16,866 nucleotides of DNA, from NCBI GenBank assembly GCA_037189665.1, contig JBBCIV010000131.1, positions 1 to 16,866 of the forward strand, written 5' to 3'. The translations under genes were made by a program, and so were the position numbers. This DNA is from BPJO01 sp037189665. Its GTDB lineage: Bacteria > Planctomycetota > Phycisphaerae > Tepidisphaerales > Tepidisphaeraceae. Positions 1 through 6,343 of the stretch are shown here, piece by piece. A model generated the notes under the pieces. That model made no database searches. It was not told where the DNA came from and saw only the letters and a program-made list of their open reading frames with translations. The first letter of the stretch is position 1, and every line of letters begins with the position of its first letter.

Positions 1-406
1 CAACAGGGGCTACCTGCCGCCAGACCTGCCGACGCTGGTGTTGGGCGGCAAGTTCCCAGGCCTTCCGCCGCAAACGTTCATTCGCCCCGGCTCCAACGAT
101 ACCCCCGCCGCCCCGATGAATACGCCGCCGTCGCAATGGGCGTCCAAACTGACGCCCAACAGCGGATTCTGTTCGTTCACCTACGCCTTGGCCGGTTCGG
201 ATAGGATTACACGTATCCGCTCCGCCACCACGCGAGTCATGGTCTACGAAACCACTCCTCTCCCCGGCCGTCCAACGCTCGTCCTCTTTGCCGACGGCCA
301 CGTCGAAGCCGTCTCTGCCGCCAACTGGGGGCCTATGCTGGCCGGTCTCAACGCCGGCCCAACGTCTGCCCCATCGCAAATCGGCAACGAGTTCGAACCG
401 AAGTAA
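1..406 (+). CDS. 3' end of an H-X9-DG (DUF1559/prepilin-type) protein, partial
   Basis: The frame is open from the left edge (first full codon at base 2), so the true start lies outside the window; about 134 C-terminal residues are visible and end in TAA. Near the C terminus is LVLFADGHVEAV, the signature end of the planctomycete prepilin-type 'H-X9-DG' proteins, preceded by a conserved-looking segment around SFTYALAG. In the classical motif a His stands nine residues before DG; here that position is Pro, so the motif is degenerate. These proteins usually start with a type IV pilin-like signal and are thought to sit at the cell surface or in the periplasm, but the N terminus cannot be seen. 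Family assignment rests on this motif alone. Internal TTG or ATG codons are not taken as starts because the frame continues upstream without a stop. Confidence 0.7.
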   Translation, partial: NRGYLPPDLPTLVLGGKFPGLPPQTFIRPGSNDTPAAPMNTPPSQWASKLTPNSGFCSFTYALAGSDRITRIRSATTRVMVYETTPLPGRPTLVLFADGHVEAVSAANWGPMLAGLNAGPTSAPSQIGNEFEPK

Positions 407-441
407 ACCGCCGCAATACCACAACAACATGATGAGCCGCG

Positions 442-459
442 GACGTCAGCCCTGACGTC
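442..459 (+). terminator. short perfect hairpin after the H-X9-DG gene
   Basis: GACGTCA and TGACGTC pair perfectly around a 4-nt loop (GCCC), 35 nt after the stop codon of the preceding gene. There is no T run behind it, so it is either a weak or factor-assisted terminator or only a palindrome. The rest of 407-522 shows nothing else apart from the -10-like TATCCT at 511-516 that belongs to the next gene. Confidence 0.35.
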
Positions 460-522
460 TTCGCCATACGACGGACATCGCCGCGATATGGCGTGCCACC
501 GCGCTCGCGGTATCCTCCCGCC

Positions 523-1299
523 ATGCTTCGCTTCCTTCACCTTGGCACATACGCCGAAGGCCAGCTTCACACGCGGCAGGTCGCTTCGACATGGCAATCG
601 AACGCCATCGTCGATGCCGGCATCGAATCCGCCTGGCGTGAAACGGCCGCGCGGCCGGGCGTGCGGGTGTTTGATGGGAAGCTTTGCCGGTTTGAAGCAC
701 TCCACGTTCACGACGGGCACCTGACGATCGACCTCAGCCGAACGAGCTATCGCATCGTCGTCGGCACGAACTTCATGCACCCGGAGTTCGCAGCCCAGTT
801 CGGCCCGCAGGTGATGGCGAATCCCGTCGGCGTCAGCGCCGGGCTCATTACCGCCGACGGGTACGTCATGATGGGCCGGCGAAACCGAAGCGTGGCATAT
901 TATCCGGACCGCGTGCATCCGTTCGCCGGATCGCTGGAGGTGGAGGACCGCATCGACCTGTTCGGCAACGTCCGGCGGGAACTGAAGGAAGAGATCTCCC
1001 TCGGGCCGGCCGAGATCATACGCGTCGTCTGCATGGGCGTGGCGGAGGACGCGCGGCTGGTTCATCCCGAGACGATTTACATGGCCTGGACCACGCTCAC
1101 TCGGCCGCAGGTCGAATCGCAAATCGATGCCGACGAACACCACAACGCCTGGAGCGTTCCGGTCAACGCCGATGCGATCGTTCAGCAGTTGAAAGCCAAT
1201 CCCGAGCTTACCCCCATCGCCCGCGCCGTCCTCCTCGCCCACGGCCGCGATGCGTTCGGCGTCGATTGGTTTGATGCAGCCCTCGCCATCGCCAACTAA
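523..1299 (+). CDS. Nudix hydrolase, NUDT22/NUDX9-like architecture
   Basis: A 258-aa protein whose core segment (residues ~136-158) reads as a Nudix box: a Gly-rich start (FAGSLEV), then RRELKEE with R152, E153, E156 and E157 in the positions of the REUxEE metal-binding core. The spacing from the glycine is about two residues longer than the canonical GX5EX7REUXEE box, as I remember from the eukaryotic NUDT22 (UDP-sugar hydrolase) type; the long domain in front of the box fits that layout too. Nudix enzymes hydrolyse nucleoside diphosphates linked to another group with Mg2+; the substrate here is unknown. Cytoplasmic, no signal peptide. I chose ATG 523 over the in-frame GTG 493 because TATCCT (511-516), a -10-like hexamer, lies 6 nt before the ATG, matching other genes here; no Shine-Dalgarno sequence is present. 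The NUDT22 comparison is from memory; the Nudix call is firm. Confidence 0.75.
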   Translation: MLRFLHLGTYAEGQLHTRQVASTWQSNAIVDAGIESAWRETAARPGVRVFDGKLCRFEALHVHDGHLTIDLSRTSYRIVVGTNFMHPEFAAQFGPQVMANPVGVSAGLITADGYVMMGRRNRSVAYYPDRVHPFAGSLEVEDRIDLFGNVRRELKEEISLGPAEIIRVVCMGVAEDARLVHPETIYMAWTTLTRPQVESQIDADEHHNAWSVPVNADAIVQQLKANPELTPIARAVLLAHGRDAFGVDWFDAALAIAN

Positions 1300-1365
1300 C
1301 CCGCCGACCAACCCGCCGACTAACTTCGCGCGGCAAACGCGAGGCAGGCGCATACAATGAGAGCC

Positions 1366-1980
1366 ATGACCCGTGAAGCGCGCGCCAACCTCATCTTTGC
1401 GATCATCCTCGTGGCGCTGATCACGCCCGGATTCATCATCCTGATGCGCAAGAAGCTGAGCGGTCCGTCCGATCCGAACTACCTCCCCACCGCCCTGCCG
1501 CACGCGGCGGCATATATGCAGCCGCCGCCGGTGCCGCCGAGCGTGCCGAGGGTGGAACCGGCGGAGGTGAGGCAGTGGCTCACCACGCTCCTGCACGACC
1601 GCGTCAGCCCCACCGCCTCCGTCACGCGCGGCCGGGACGGCTCGGGCCCGGCGATCTCCGATCATTTCCGCACCCAACTCATCCTCAACGAATCCAACAC
1701 CGCCGCCGAGCCCCTCAAGCTGCACCTCATCGTCTGGGACAAGAACTTCACCGCCGACGGGCTGAAGATCATCGTATCGGACGGCAAGCGGCAACTGCTC
1801 CTCGGGCTCGACGCTCCGCCCGACTGGATCGACGTCCCCAAAGACATCCGCCATGTGTTGCAGCGGGTCGGATACATTGATCCGCCTACGCGCATCGCCT
1901 GGCTCGCCGCCTCTGCCGACGAGGCCGTGGAAAAGGTCGTCCAGATCAACGTTGGCGACGAAGTCATCCGCATGCGATGA
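1366..1980 (+). CDS. membrane-anchored protein of unknown function
   Basis: A 204-aa protein with one hydrophobic segment at residues ~9-27 (LIFAIILVALITPGFIILM) followed by RKK, so the N terminus is probably cytoplasmic and the remaining ~170 residues lie outside the membrane. A Pro-rich linker (~residues 40-65, several PPP/PPVPP runs) leads to a soluble domain with alternating charged and hydrophobic strands that I do not recognise; there are no cysteines or metal motifs. ATG 1366 is preferred to ATG 1357 because the latter overlaps TACAAT (1353-1358), a good -10 hexamer 7 nt ahead of 1366. It lies 66 nt after the Nudix gene and 135 nt before regB on the same strand, but its own promoter-like hexamer argues for separate transcription. 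No function can be assigned. Confidence 0.75.
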   Translation: MTREARANLIFAIILVALITPGFIILMRKKLSGPSDPNYLPTALPHAAAYMQPPPVPPSVPRVEPAEVRQWLTTLLHDRVSPTASVTRGRDGSGPAISDHFRTQLILNESNTAAEPLKLHLIVWDKNFTADGLKIIVSDGKRQLLLGLDAPPDWIDVPKDIRHVLQRVGYIDPPTRIAWLAASADEAVEKVVQINVGDEVIRMR

Positions 1981-1996
1981 AACGCATGCATCGACT

Positions 1997-2024
1997 TCCT
2001 CTTCCATGGGTACATGGGGGAGGA
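1997..2024 (+). other. 12-bp stem-loop covering the AGGAGG upstream of regB
   Basis: The arms 1997-2008 (TCCTCTTCCATG) and 2013-2024 (CATGGGGGAGGA) pair over 12 positions, two of them as G-U wobbles in RNA, with a GGTA tetraloop. It begins 16 nt after the stop of the membrane-protein gene, so it may terminate that transcript, although no T run follows. The right arm contains the first four bases of AGGAGG (2021-2026), the only strong Shine-Dalgarno-like sequence in this spacer, so in a read-through transcript the stem would partly hide it. Confidence 0.4.
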
Positions 2025-2035
2025 GGATGGCGCGT

Positions 2036-2119
2036 ATGCGATTTCCCTGGCTCGGGCATGCCCTGCGCCGTAACGCGCATGCGTCCCCGGCCATCGATCG
2101 GGTAGACTGTCTTCCGTGA
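2036..2119 (+). CDS. possible 27-codon leader ORF overlapping regB
   Basis: ATG 2036 follows AGGAGG (2021-2026) with a 9-nt gap and opens a 27-codon frame that begins MRFPWLGHALRRN and stops at TGA 2117-2119. That stop overlaps the regB start in the sequence GTGA (2116-2119), the classic arrangement for translational coupling. The peptide is basic and rich in Arg and His and resembles nothing I know. It could be a coupled leader or an accident of a high-GC spacer; a leaderless regB transcript starting near 2116 would not include it at all. An alternative ATG at 2027 touches the AGGAGG directly and is less likely. Confidence 0.3.
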   Translation: MRFPWLGHALRRNAHASPAIDRVDCLP

Positions 2120-3408
2120 GCGACACTACCGAACTCAGCCCCTCGGTTTCCGGCCGTCTTTACCAACTCTTCCCGCCCGTCCGCGAGCCGCGGATCGTCA
2201 TGATCTGGCTTATGCGGCTGCGCTGGCTGGCGATCGTCGGGCAGCTGGTCGCGACGGGCGTGGCGCACGGACTTTCGCTGAACGTACCGCTGTCTCCGGT
2301 GCTGACGATCATCGGCCTCACCGCGATCAGCAACCTGGCGCTGTGGCGGTGGCAGAAGGACAAGCCGATTCCGACGTGGCTCATCCTGTACGTGCTGCTC
2401 CTGGACATGGCGCTGCTGACGGTCCTGCTGCTGTTCACCGGCGGGCCGAGCAACCCGTTCAGCACGCTGTACCTCGTGCACGTCGCGATGGCGGTGACGA
2501 CGCTGGGCGGCGGGTGGACGTGGATCGTCGTTTTCGCTGCCGGGATCGGCTATGCGCTGCTGTTCCTGATCCCGCCGTTCAACCGATTGTCGCCGGAAGG
2601 ATTGACCGATCCGGTCGGCCACTTCGGGCTGTGGTCGAACCTCGTGCTGATCAGCGCGCTGGTCGCCTACTTCTCCGGGCGCGTGAACCGGTCGCTCAGG
2701 CGGCGCGAGATGGAGGTCAACGCGCTGCGCGAGCGCAACGCCCGCCATGAAAAGCTCTCGACCCTCACCACCCTTGCTGCCGGCGCGGCGCACGAACTGG
2801 GCACGCCGCTGGCGACGATCGCAGTGGTGGCGAAGGAACTCGAACTGGCGATCGCCAAGGTGCCCGATTTGGCCGACATGGTGGAGGACGCGCAGCTCAT
2901 CCGCCAGGAGTGCAACCGCTGCCGCTTCATCCTCGATCGCATGCGCGTCGAGGTGGCGACCGATCCGTCGACCGTCTCCACGCCGCTGGGCGAACTGCTG
3001 CAACGGCTGAACGAGCATCTTCGCGACGACGAGAAAGCGCGCCTGCAAATCCTCGGCCCCACCGAAGGCAACGCGATCGCGTGCCCTTGCCCGGCGATCG
3101 AACAGTCGCTGACGGTGATGATCCGCAACGCGATAGACGCCTCGCCGCCGGGCGCGCCGATCCGCATGATCATCCGACGGGCGCGCGAGTCGATCGTGTT
3201 CGAGGTGGTCGATCAAGGCCACGGCATGCCCGCCGACGTCTTGAAGCGCGCCGGCGATCCGTTCTTCACCACCAAGGAACCCGGCCGCGGCATGGGGCTC
3301 GGCCTCTTCCTCGTCCGGCTGGTGGCGGAAAACTTCCGCGGCAAATTCACCATGGAAAGCGAACCGGGAAAAGGCACGAAATCGATCCTCGAGCTCCCCC
3401 TCGCCTAG
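2116..3408 (+). CDS. regB: redox-sensing membrane histidine kinase RegB/PrrB
   Basis: A 430-aa sensor kinase. Roughly six hydrophobic segments fill residues ~30-190; between two of them lies LLFTGGPSNPFSTLY (GGPSNPF at 109-115), matching the GGxxNPF quinone-binding motif of RegB. The H-box AAGAAHELGTPLATI (221-235, phospho-acceptor H226) is the near-invariant RegB sequence. ECNRCRFIL (265-273) carries Cys269 in the position of the RegB redox box cysteine (Cys265 in Rhodobacter capsulatus), with a second Cys at 266. The N box (RNAIDAS, 337-343), G1 (DQGHGM, 366-371) and G2 (GRGMGLGL, 390-397) are intact, so the kinase should be active. Family knowledge: RegB autophosphorylates under reducing or low-oxygen conditions and passes phosphate to RegA. 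GTG 2116 is used; TAGACT (2103-2108) lies 7 nt upstream. The partner regA follows after 316 nt. Confidence 0.92.
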   Translation: MSDTTELSPSVSGRLYQLFPPVREPRIVMIWLMRLRWLAIVGQLVATGVAHGLSLNVPLSPVLTIIGLTAISNLALWRWQKDKPIPTWLILYVLLLDMALLTVLLLFTGGPSNPFSTLYLVHVAMAVTTLGGGWTWIVVFAAGIGYALLFLIPPFNRLSPEGLTDPVGHFGLWSNLVLISALVAYFSGRVNRSLRRREMEVNALRERNARHEKLSTLTTLAAGAAHELGTPLATIAVVAKELELAIAKVPDLADMVEDAQLIRQECNRCRFILDRMRVEVATDPSTVSTPLGELLQRLNEHLRDDEKARLQILGPTEGNAIACPCPAIEQSLTVMIRNAIDASPPGAPIRMIIRRARESIVFEVVDQGHGMPADVLKRAGDPFFTTKEPGRGMGLGLFLVRLVAENFRGKFTMESEPGKGTKSILELPLA

Positions 3409-3423
3409 AGCGACGAACCAAAT

Positions 3424-3502
3424 GTTGTAGCTGCGACGCCAGCGTCGCCCCGTGGTTTTTCTGAATGTCTCGAATGGGCGACGCCTGCGTCGCAGCTACA
3501 AC
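3424..3502. repeat. large imperfect palindrome (27-bp arms) between regB and regA
   Basis: The arm 3424-3450 (starting GTTGTAGCTGCGACG) and the arm 3476-3502 (ending CGTCGCAGCTACAAC) are reverse complements over 27 positions with only two adjacent mismatches in the middle, around a 25-nt centre. It starts 15 nt after the regB stop, so it can act as a terminator, yet the arms are far longer than a terminator needs and have the look of a REP/MITE-type mobile palindrome. A run of AAAAA follows on the plus strand. No transposase or tyrosine-type REP-associated gene is visible nearby. Confidence 0.8.
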
Positions 3503-3657
3503 AAAAAGCGCGTCGCTGTAACCGCGCAATCAAGGGCAACTTCGTCGCAGCACCGTTGTGAAAAACTTCGCAAATCATCGCCGACAATTCCCTCCCTCCG
3601 ATCGTAAACATCTTCAAACACTTTACTTACATCTTTAAAACGTTTTTTAGGACTATA

Positions 3658-3686
3658 TTGTCTTTTTATCCGCCAATCGCTAAACT
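3658..3686 (+). promoter_or_regulatory. putative regA promoter
   Basis: TTGTCT (3658-3663), a 17-bp spacer and TAAACT (3681-3686) form a plausible sigma-70-type promoter (4 of 6 matches in each box). It lies at the end of an AT-rich stretch (3590-3690) that stands out from the GC-rich surroundings. A start about 6-7 nt downstream of the -10 would put the first ATG (3692) at or close to the 5' end of the mRNA. Whether RegA itself binds here cannot be told. Confidence 0.5.
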
Positions 3687-3691
3687 GTCGC

Positions 3692-3724
3692 ATGTGCGTG
3701 GTAGACCACGCCGGAAACGATTAG
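3692..3724 (+). CDS. possible 10-codon leader peptide before regA
   Basis: ATG 3692 lies 5 nt after the TAAACT hexamer and reads MCVVDHAGND followed by TAG at 3722-3724. The stop directly abuts an in-frame GTG (3725) of regA and overlaps AGGTG (3723-3727), which has the right spacing to act as Shine-Dalgarno for ATG 3734. A ribosome ending here would be placed exactly for regA initiation. The peptide has one Cys and one His; no known function. It may be chance. Confidence 0.35.
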   Translation: MCVVDHAGND

Positions 3725-3733
3725 GTGTCCGCT

Positions 3734-4312
3734 ATGAATCAAACTCCATTTTCTCCCCCGATTGCGACGCCCCCCATCAACAAAAGCCTGCCGAAGATCC
3801 TCGTGTGTGACGACGATGCGATCTTCCGTAAACGGCTCGTGCGTGCGTTTCAGTCACGCGGATACGAGACGATCGACGCCCCGACTCCGGATGACGCGAT
3901 CGAGCTGGCCAAGCGCTTCAAGCCGCAGCGGGCGGTGCTGGACCTGAAGATGCCCAACAAATCCGGGCTCGACCTGCTGAACGACCTCACCGCCATCGAC
4001 AGCGACATGGACGTGGTGATCCTGACGGGCTTCGGCTCGATCGCCAGCGCCGTCGAGGCGGTGCATCGCGGCGCGCTCGACTACCTGACCAAGCCCGCCG
4101 ACGCCGACCAGATCCTGGCCGCCTTCGACCGCGACGGCGAGCTGCCGCCGCAGGTGCCGGACAACCAGCCGACCCTCGCCCGCGTGGAGTGGGAACACAT
4201 CCAGCGCGTCCTCGCCGAGTGCGGCAACAACATCAGCCAGGCCGCCCGCAAGCTCGGCATCCACCGTCGCAGCCTGCAACGCAAGCTGGCGAAGATGCCG
4301 CCGTTTGAATGA
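3734..4312 (+). CDS. regA: response regulator RegA/PrrA/ActR
   Basis: A 192-aa response regulator from ATG 3734 (AGGTG 6 nt upstream; an in-frame GTG at 3725 would add three residues). The receiver domain (~21-132) has the acidic pocket D26-D28, phosphorylation site D70 (VLDLKMP), T98 (LTGFGSI) and K120 (LTKPADAD). After a Pro-rich hinge comes the strongly conserved RegA stretch RVEWEHIQRVLAECGNN (150-166) and a Fis-type helix-turn-helix (~165-187) ending in IHRRSLQRKLAK. These match alpha-proteobacterial RegA/PrrA closely, including overall length (~185 aa) and the absence of an AAA+ domain. Family role: a DNA-binding global regulator of energy metabolism (respiration, carbon and nitrogen fixation, hydrogenases) controlled by RegB. 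It probably has its own promoter because a palindrome and an AT-rich promoter region separate it from regB. Confidence 0.93.
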   Translation: MNQTPFSPPIATPPINKSLPKILVCDDDAIFRKRLVRAFQSRGYETIDAPTPDDAIELAKRFKPQRAVLDLKMPNKSGLDLLNDLTAIDSDMDVVILTGFGSIASAVEAVHRGALDYLTKPADADQILAAFDRDGELPPQVPDNQPTLARVEWEHIQRVLAECGNNISQAARKLGIHRRSLQRKLAKMPPFE

Positions 4313-4345
4313 GGCGGTTCAACGCCAAAACATGCCGCCGGTAAA

Positions 4346-4388
4346 GTTCGTCGTGCGAATCCATCGAACCGCGATTCGCACGGCGAAC
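4346..4388 (+). terminator. 16-bp stem-loop downstream of regA
   Basis: GTTCGTCGTGCGAATC (4346-4361) and GATTCGCACGGCGAAC (4373-4388) pair over all 16 positions, one as a G-U wobble, around an 11-nt loop. It starts 33 nt after the regA stop and lies between convergent genes (regA and the sigma factor). There is no T run next to it, so it could be a factor-assisted or bidirectional terminator, a transcript-stabilising structure or another palindromic repeat. Confidence 0.55.
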
Positions 4389-4446
4389 CCTGCAAACCGC
4401 AGCCCGACCCTTATAAACATCGATAAAATAAACGCTTACGGAAAAA

Positions 4447-4537
4447 TTGGGTTCGTTTGGCAAAAATCGCCTCACGACGTCCGCCGCATTTCCGCAGCCA
4501 GTCAAAATGACAGTTGGGTTCGTTTGTTCAAATCGCC
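4447..4537. repeat. two direct copies of a ~25-bp repeat in the regA-sigma spacer
   Basis: Copy one (4447-4471) and copy two (4514-4537) share TTGGGTTCGTTTG and, after a short variable part, AAATCGCC. The whole spacer 4313-4695 is more AT-rich than the genes around it, and the open frames crossing it have no family resemblance, no credible start and unlikely composition, so I treat it as non-coding. I recall similar GGGTTCGTTT fragments scattered between planctomycete genes, which would make these members of a dispersed repeat; that is memory, not a search. Apart from the stem-loop at 4346-4388 I see nothing else in the spacer. Confidence 0.6.
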
Positions 4538-4695
4538 CAATCGAGTATTCCCCCCCTCTCTCCCTTTGATCAATGCCGTTCAGGTATTCGCTTCGGCGAT
4601 CCCTCTTCATCCAACAATACGCGTAACCCCCGCTTTTGTCGGCGGTAAAACGTGAAGTCCCTGGATAGGTGGACGAACGAAAAAACGAAAGAGGA

Positions 4696-6336
4696 TCACT
4701 CGACGCCGGCGGCGGCCTTCAGCTTGTCCAAGGCGGAGCGTTCGATTTGGCGGAGGCGTTGGCGGGTAACGCCGAGGTTTTTGGCCAAGGCGTCGACGTC
4801 ATCCGGGCGATCCTCCGACACCATGCCAAACTGGGCGCGGATGACCTTCTGCTCGCGGTCGTCGAGTTGCGATAGCAGCGACCGCACCTCATCGCGCACT
4901 TCCAATCGTTCGAGCGGCCGAGGCTCGCGCGACGGGACTTCGCCCACCGACTCGATCATCGCCGCCTTGTTCGCCTTGCCGATCATCTGCGGCACGCTGC
5001 GGGCGTAGCCCTTCATCAGCGCCAAGGTGGCGTAGGTGCTGAACTTATTGCCCTTCTTCGTGTCGAAGCTTTCCACGGCACGCATGAGCGTGATGTTGCC
5101 CTCGCTCACCAGTTCCATCAGCGAAACGCCCGCCCGAACGTGCTTTTTGGCGACGCTGACGACCAGCCGCAGGTTGGCCTGGACGACCTGGTTTTTCGTA
5201 TCGATCACCTTGGCGAGGATGGCCTCGAGCGCATCGAGATCGCGGGCGCGAACCTTGGCCGGATCGAGCTTTTTGCGGGCGTGGGCAAACTGGTACTTAT
5301 GGAAGTTGAACTTCAGGAACAGCGCCCGTTCTTTGCTCGGGGTGAGCAGCGGCGTGCGGTACAGCTCGCGCAGGTACGGCGGCAGGTCGGCCGGGATGCG
5401 CGACGACTCGGGCGACGCGGCGGCCTCGATGGTCTGCTGGGCGACCATCTGTTCCAGCATCGATTCGGCATCGGCATCGTGATACAGCGAATCGTCGATG
5501 AACTTCACCCGGCGCTCGGCGAGCCGGGCAAACCGGTCGTCCAACACCACCCGATACACCGCCGTCGTCGGCCGGCCGGCGTGGGCGGCGGCCTCGCGCA
5601 TCGAGGCGCCGGAGCGGATGATCCGCACGATCTGCACCCGCTCGCCTTCGTCCATCGGACGCGGCGCGAGGTCGAAGATCGCCCGATCGGGATGCTCGGC
5701 GTCGTGCTTGCGGAGCGTCGCCTGGATCGTCAGCGGCGAGCGGTTCAGCTTCCGCGCGATGCGCCGCGAAATTTCGTTGATGCAGCACCGGCACTGCGTC
5801 GCCAGCCGCCGGGCGCGAGCGAGAATCAGGTCGCGCTCGGCGTCGTCCACCTGCGAGAAGTTCGCGCCCCGTTCGACCGCATCCTTGTGCGTCGCGAGGA
5901 ACTTCTCCACCACCGCCAGCCGGAACCCGACGCGGCGCTTGCCGTCCGGGAACACGAACCGCCTCGCCGCCAGGCCCCGGCGGCGCCAGCGCTGGATCGT
6001 CTTGCTGGTGACGTTGAACTTCACCGTCAGATCGTCGATCGTCAACACCGGCTCAGCGCGATCGGTCGTCTTCTGACGAAGCGAATCCGACACATGCTCG
6101 ATCAACACGCCCAGGTCGTGCTGGAGCGCAAGCCCGGTCAAAAGCTCGGCTTCGGGCTGTTTCGGTGAATAGCCCGTGATGCGGTAGACGACGTAATCCT
6201 GCGGGTAAGCCTTGGCCGGGTCGAGCGAGAGCGCAAGCTCTTCCGCCGCCGCCAGTTGGGCATCGCGCACCTGCAGCGGTGCGAACGCCATCTGGCGCGC
6301 CAAACTCGCCATCATGTCGAGGCGATACCGGGCCAT
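4696..6336 (-). CDS. large sigma-70 family factor with N-terminal HTH modules, no region 3
   Basis: A 546-aa protein. The C-terminal half is a sigma factor: region 1.2-like (~316-356, PPYLRELYRTPLLTPSKE), region 2 (~383-450; NLRLVVSVAKKH, LMELVSEGNITLMRAVESFD, KFSTYAT) and region 4 (~477-540; LGVTRQRLRQIERSALDKL). Only ~30 residues separate regions 2 and 4, so the region 3 domain is missing. The N-terminal ~300 residues carry at least one clear HTH of the MerR/excisionase kind (~97-147, ending with VFPDGKRRVGF) and two further HTH-like stretches (~168-210 and ~230-265). In region 2.4 the Trp pair of E. coli sigma-70 (W433/W434) is Leu-Ala, and Q437/T440 align with Lys/Ala, so promoter recognition should differ from the housekeeping factor. 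TTGACG-N18-GATAAT sits directly before ATG 6336. Large planctomycete sigma factors of this kind exist, but I know of no defined regulon. Confidence 0.85.
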   Translation of the reverse strand: MARYRLDMMASLARQMAFAPLQVRDAQLAAAEELALSLDPAKAYPQDYVVYRITGYSPKQPEAELLTGLALQHDLGVLIEHVSDSLRQKTTDRAEPVLTIDDLTVKFNVTSKTIQRWRRRGLAARRFVFPDGKRRVGFRLAVVEKFLATHKDAVERGANFSQVDDAERDLILARARRLATQCRCCINEISRRIARKLNRSPLTIQATLRKHDAEHPDRAIFDLAPRPMDEGERVQIVRIIRSGASMREAAAHAGRPTTAVYRVVLDDRFARLAERRVKFIDDSLYHDADAESMLEQMVAQQTIEAAASPESSRIPADLPPYLRELYRTPLLTPSKERALFLKFNFHKYQFAHARKKLDPAKVRARDLDALEAILAKVIDTKNQVVQANLRLVVSVAKKHVRAGVSLMELVSEGNITLMRAVESFDTKKGNKFSTYATLALMKGYARSVPQMIGKANKAAMIESVGEVPSREPRPLERLEVRDEVRSLLSQLDDREQKVIRAQFGMVSEDRPDDVDALAKNLGVTRQRLRQIERSALDKLKAAAGVE

Positions 6337-6343
6337 ACCGTGA

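Noticed and set aside
1300..1330. Direct repeat AACCCGCCGAC after the Nudix gene
   Set aside because: Two copies of 11 bp in very GC-rich DNA next to each other; likely replication slippage, no function suggested.
244..3222. Very long minus-strand open frame (992 codons) across the Nudix, membrane-protein and regB genes
   Set aside because: It is antisense to genes with clear family motifs, is dominated by Arg, His and Asp as expected of a GC-rich shadow frame, and shows no domain.
4447..4537. Start of a CRISPR array
   Set aside because: Only two imperfect copies, unequal middle parts and no cas genes; it does not meet array criteria.
4305..4655. 116-codon plus-strand frame after regA
   Set aside because: It overlaps the end of regA and covers the long stem-loop and direct repeats; composition is not protein-like and there is no start signal.
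5140..6168. 342-codon plus-strand frame inside the sigma-factor gene
   Set aside because: Antisense shadow; the minus strand carries intact sigma regions 2 and 4.
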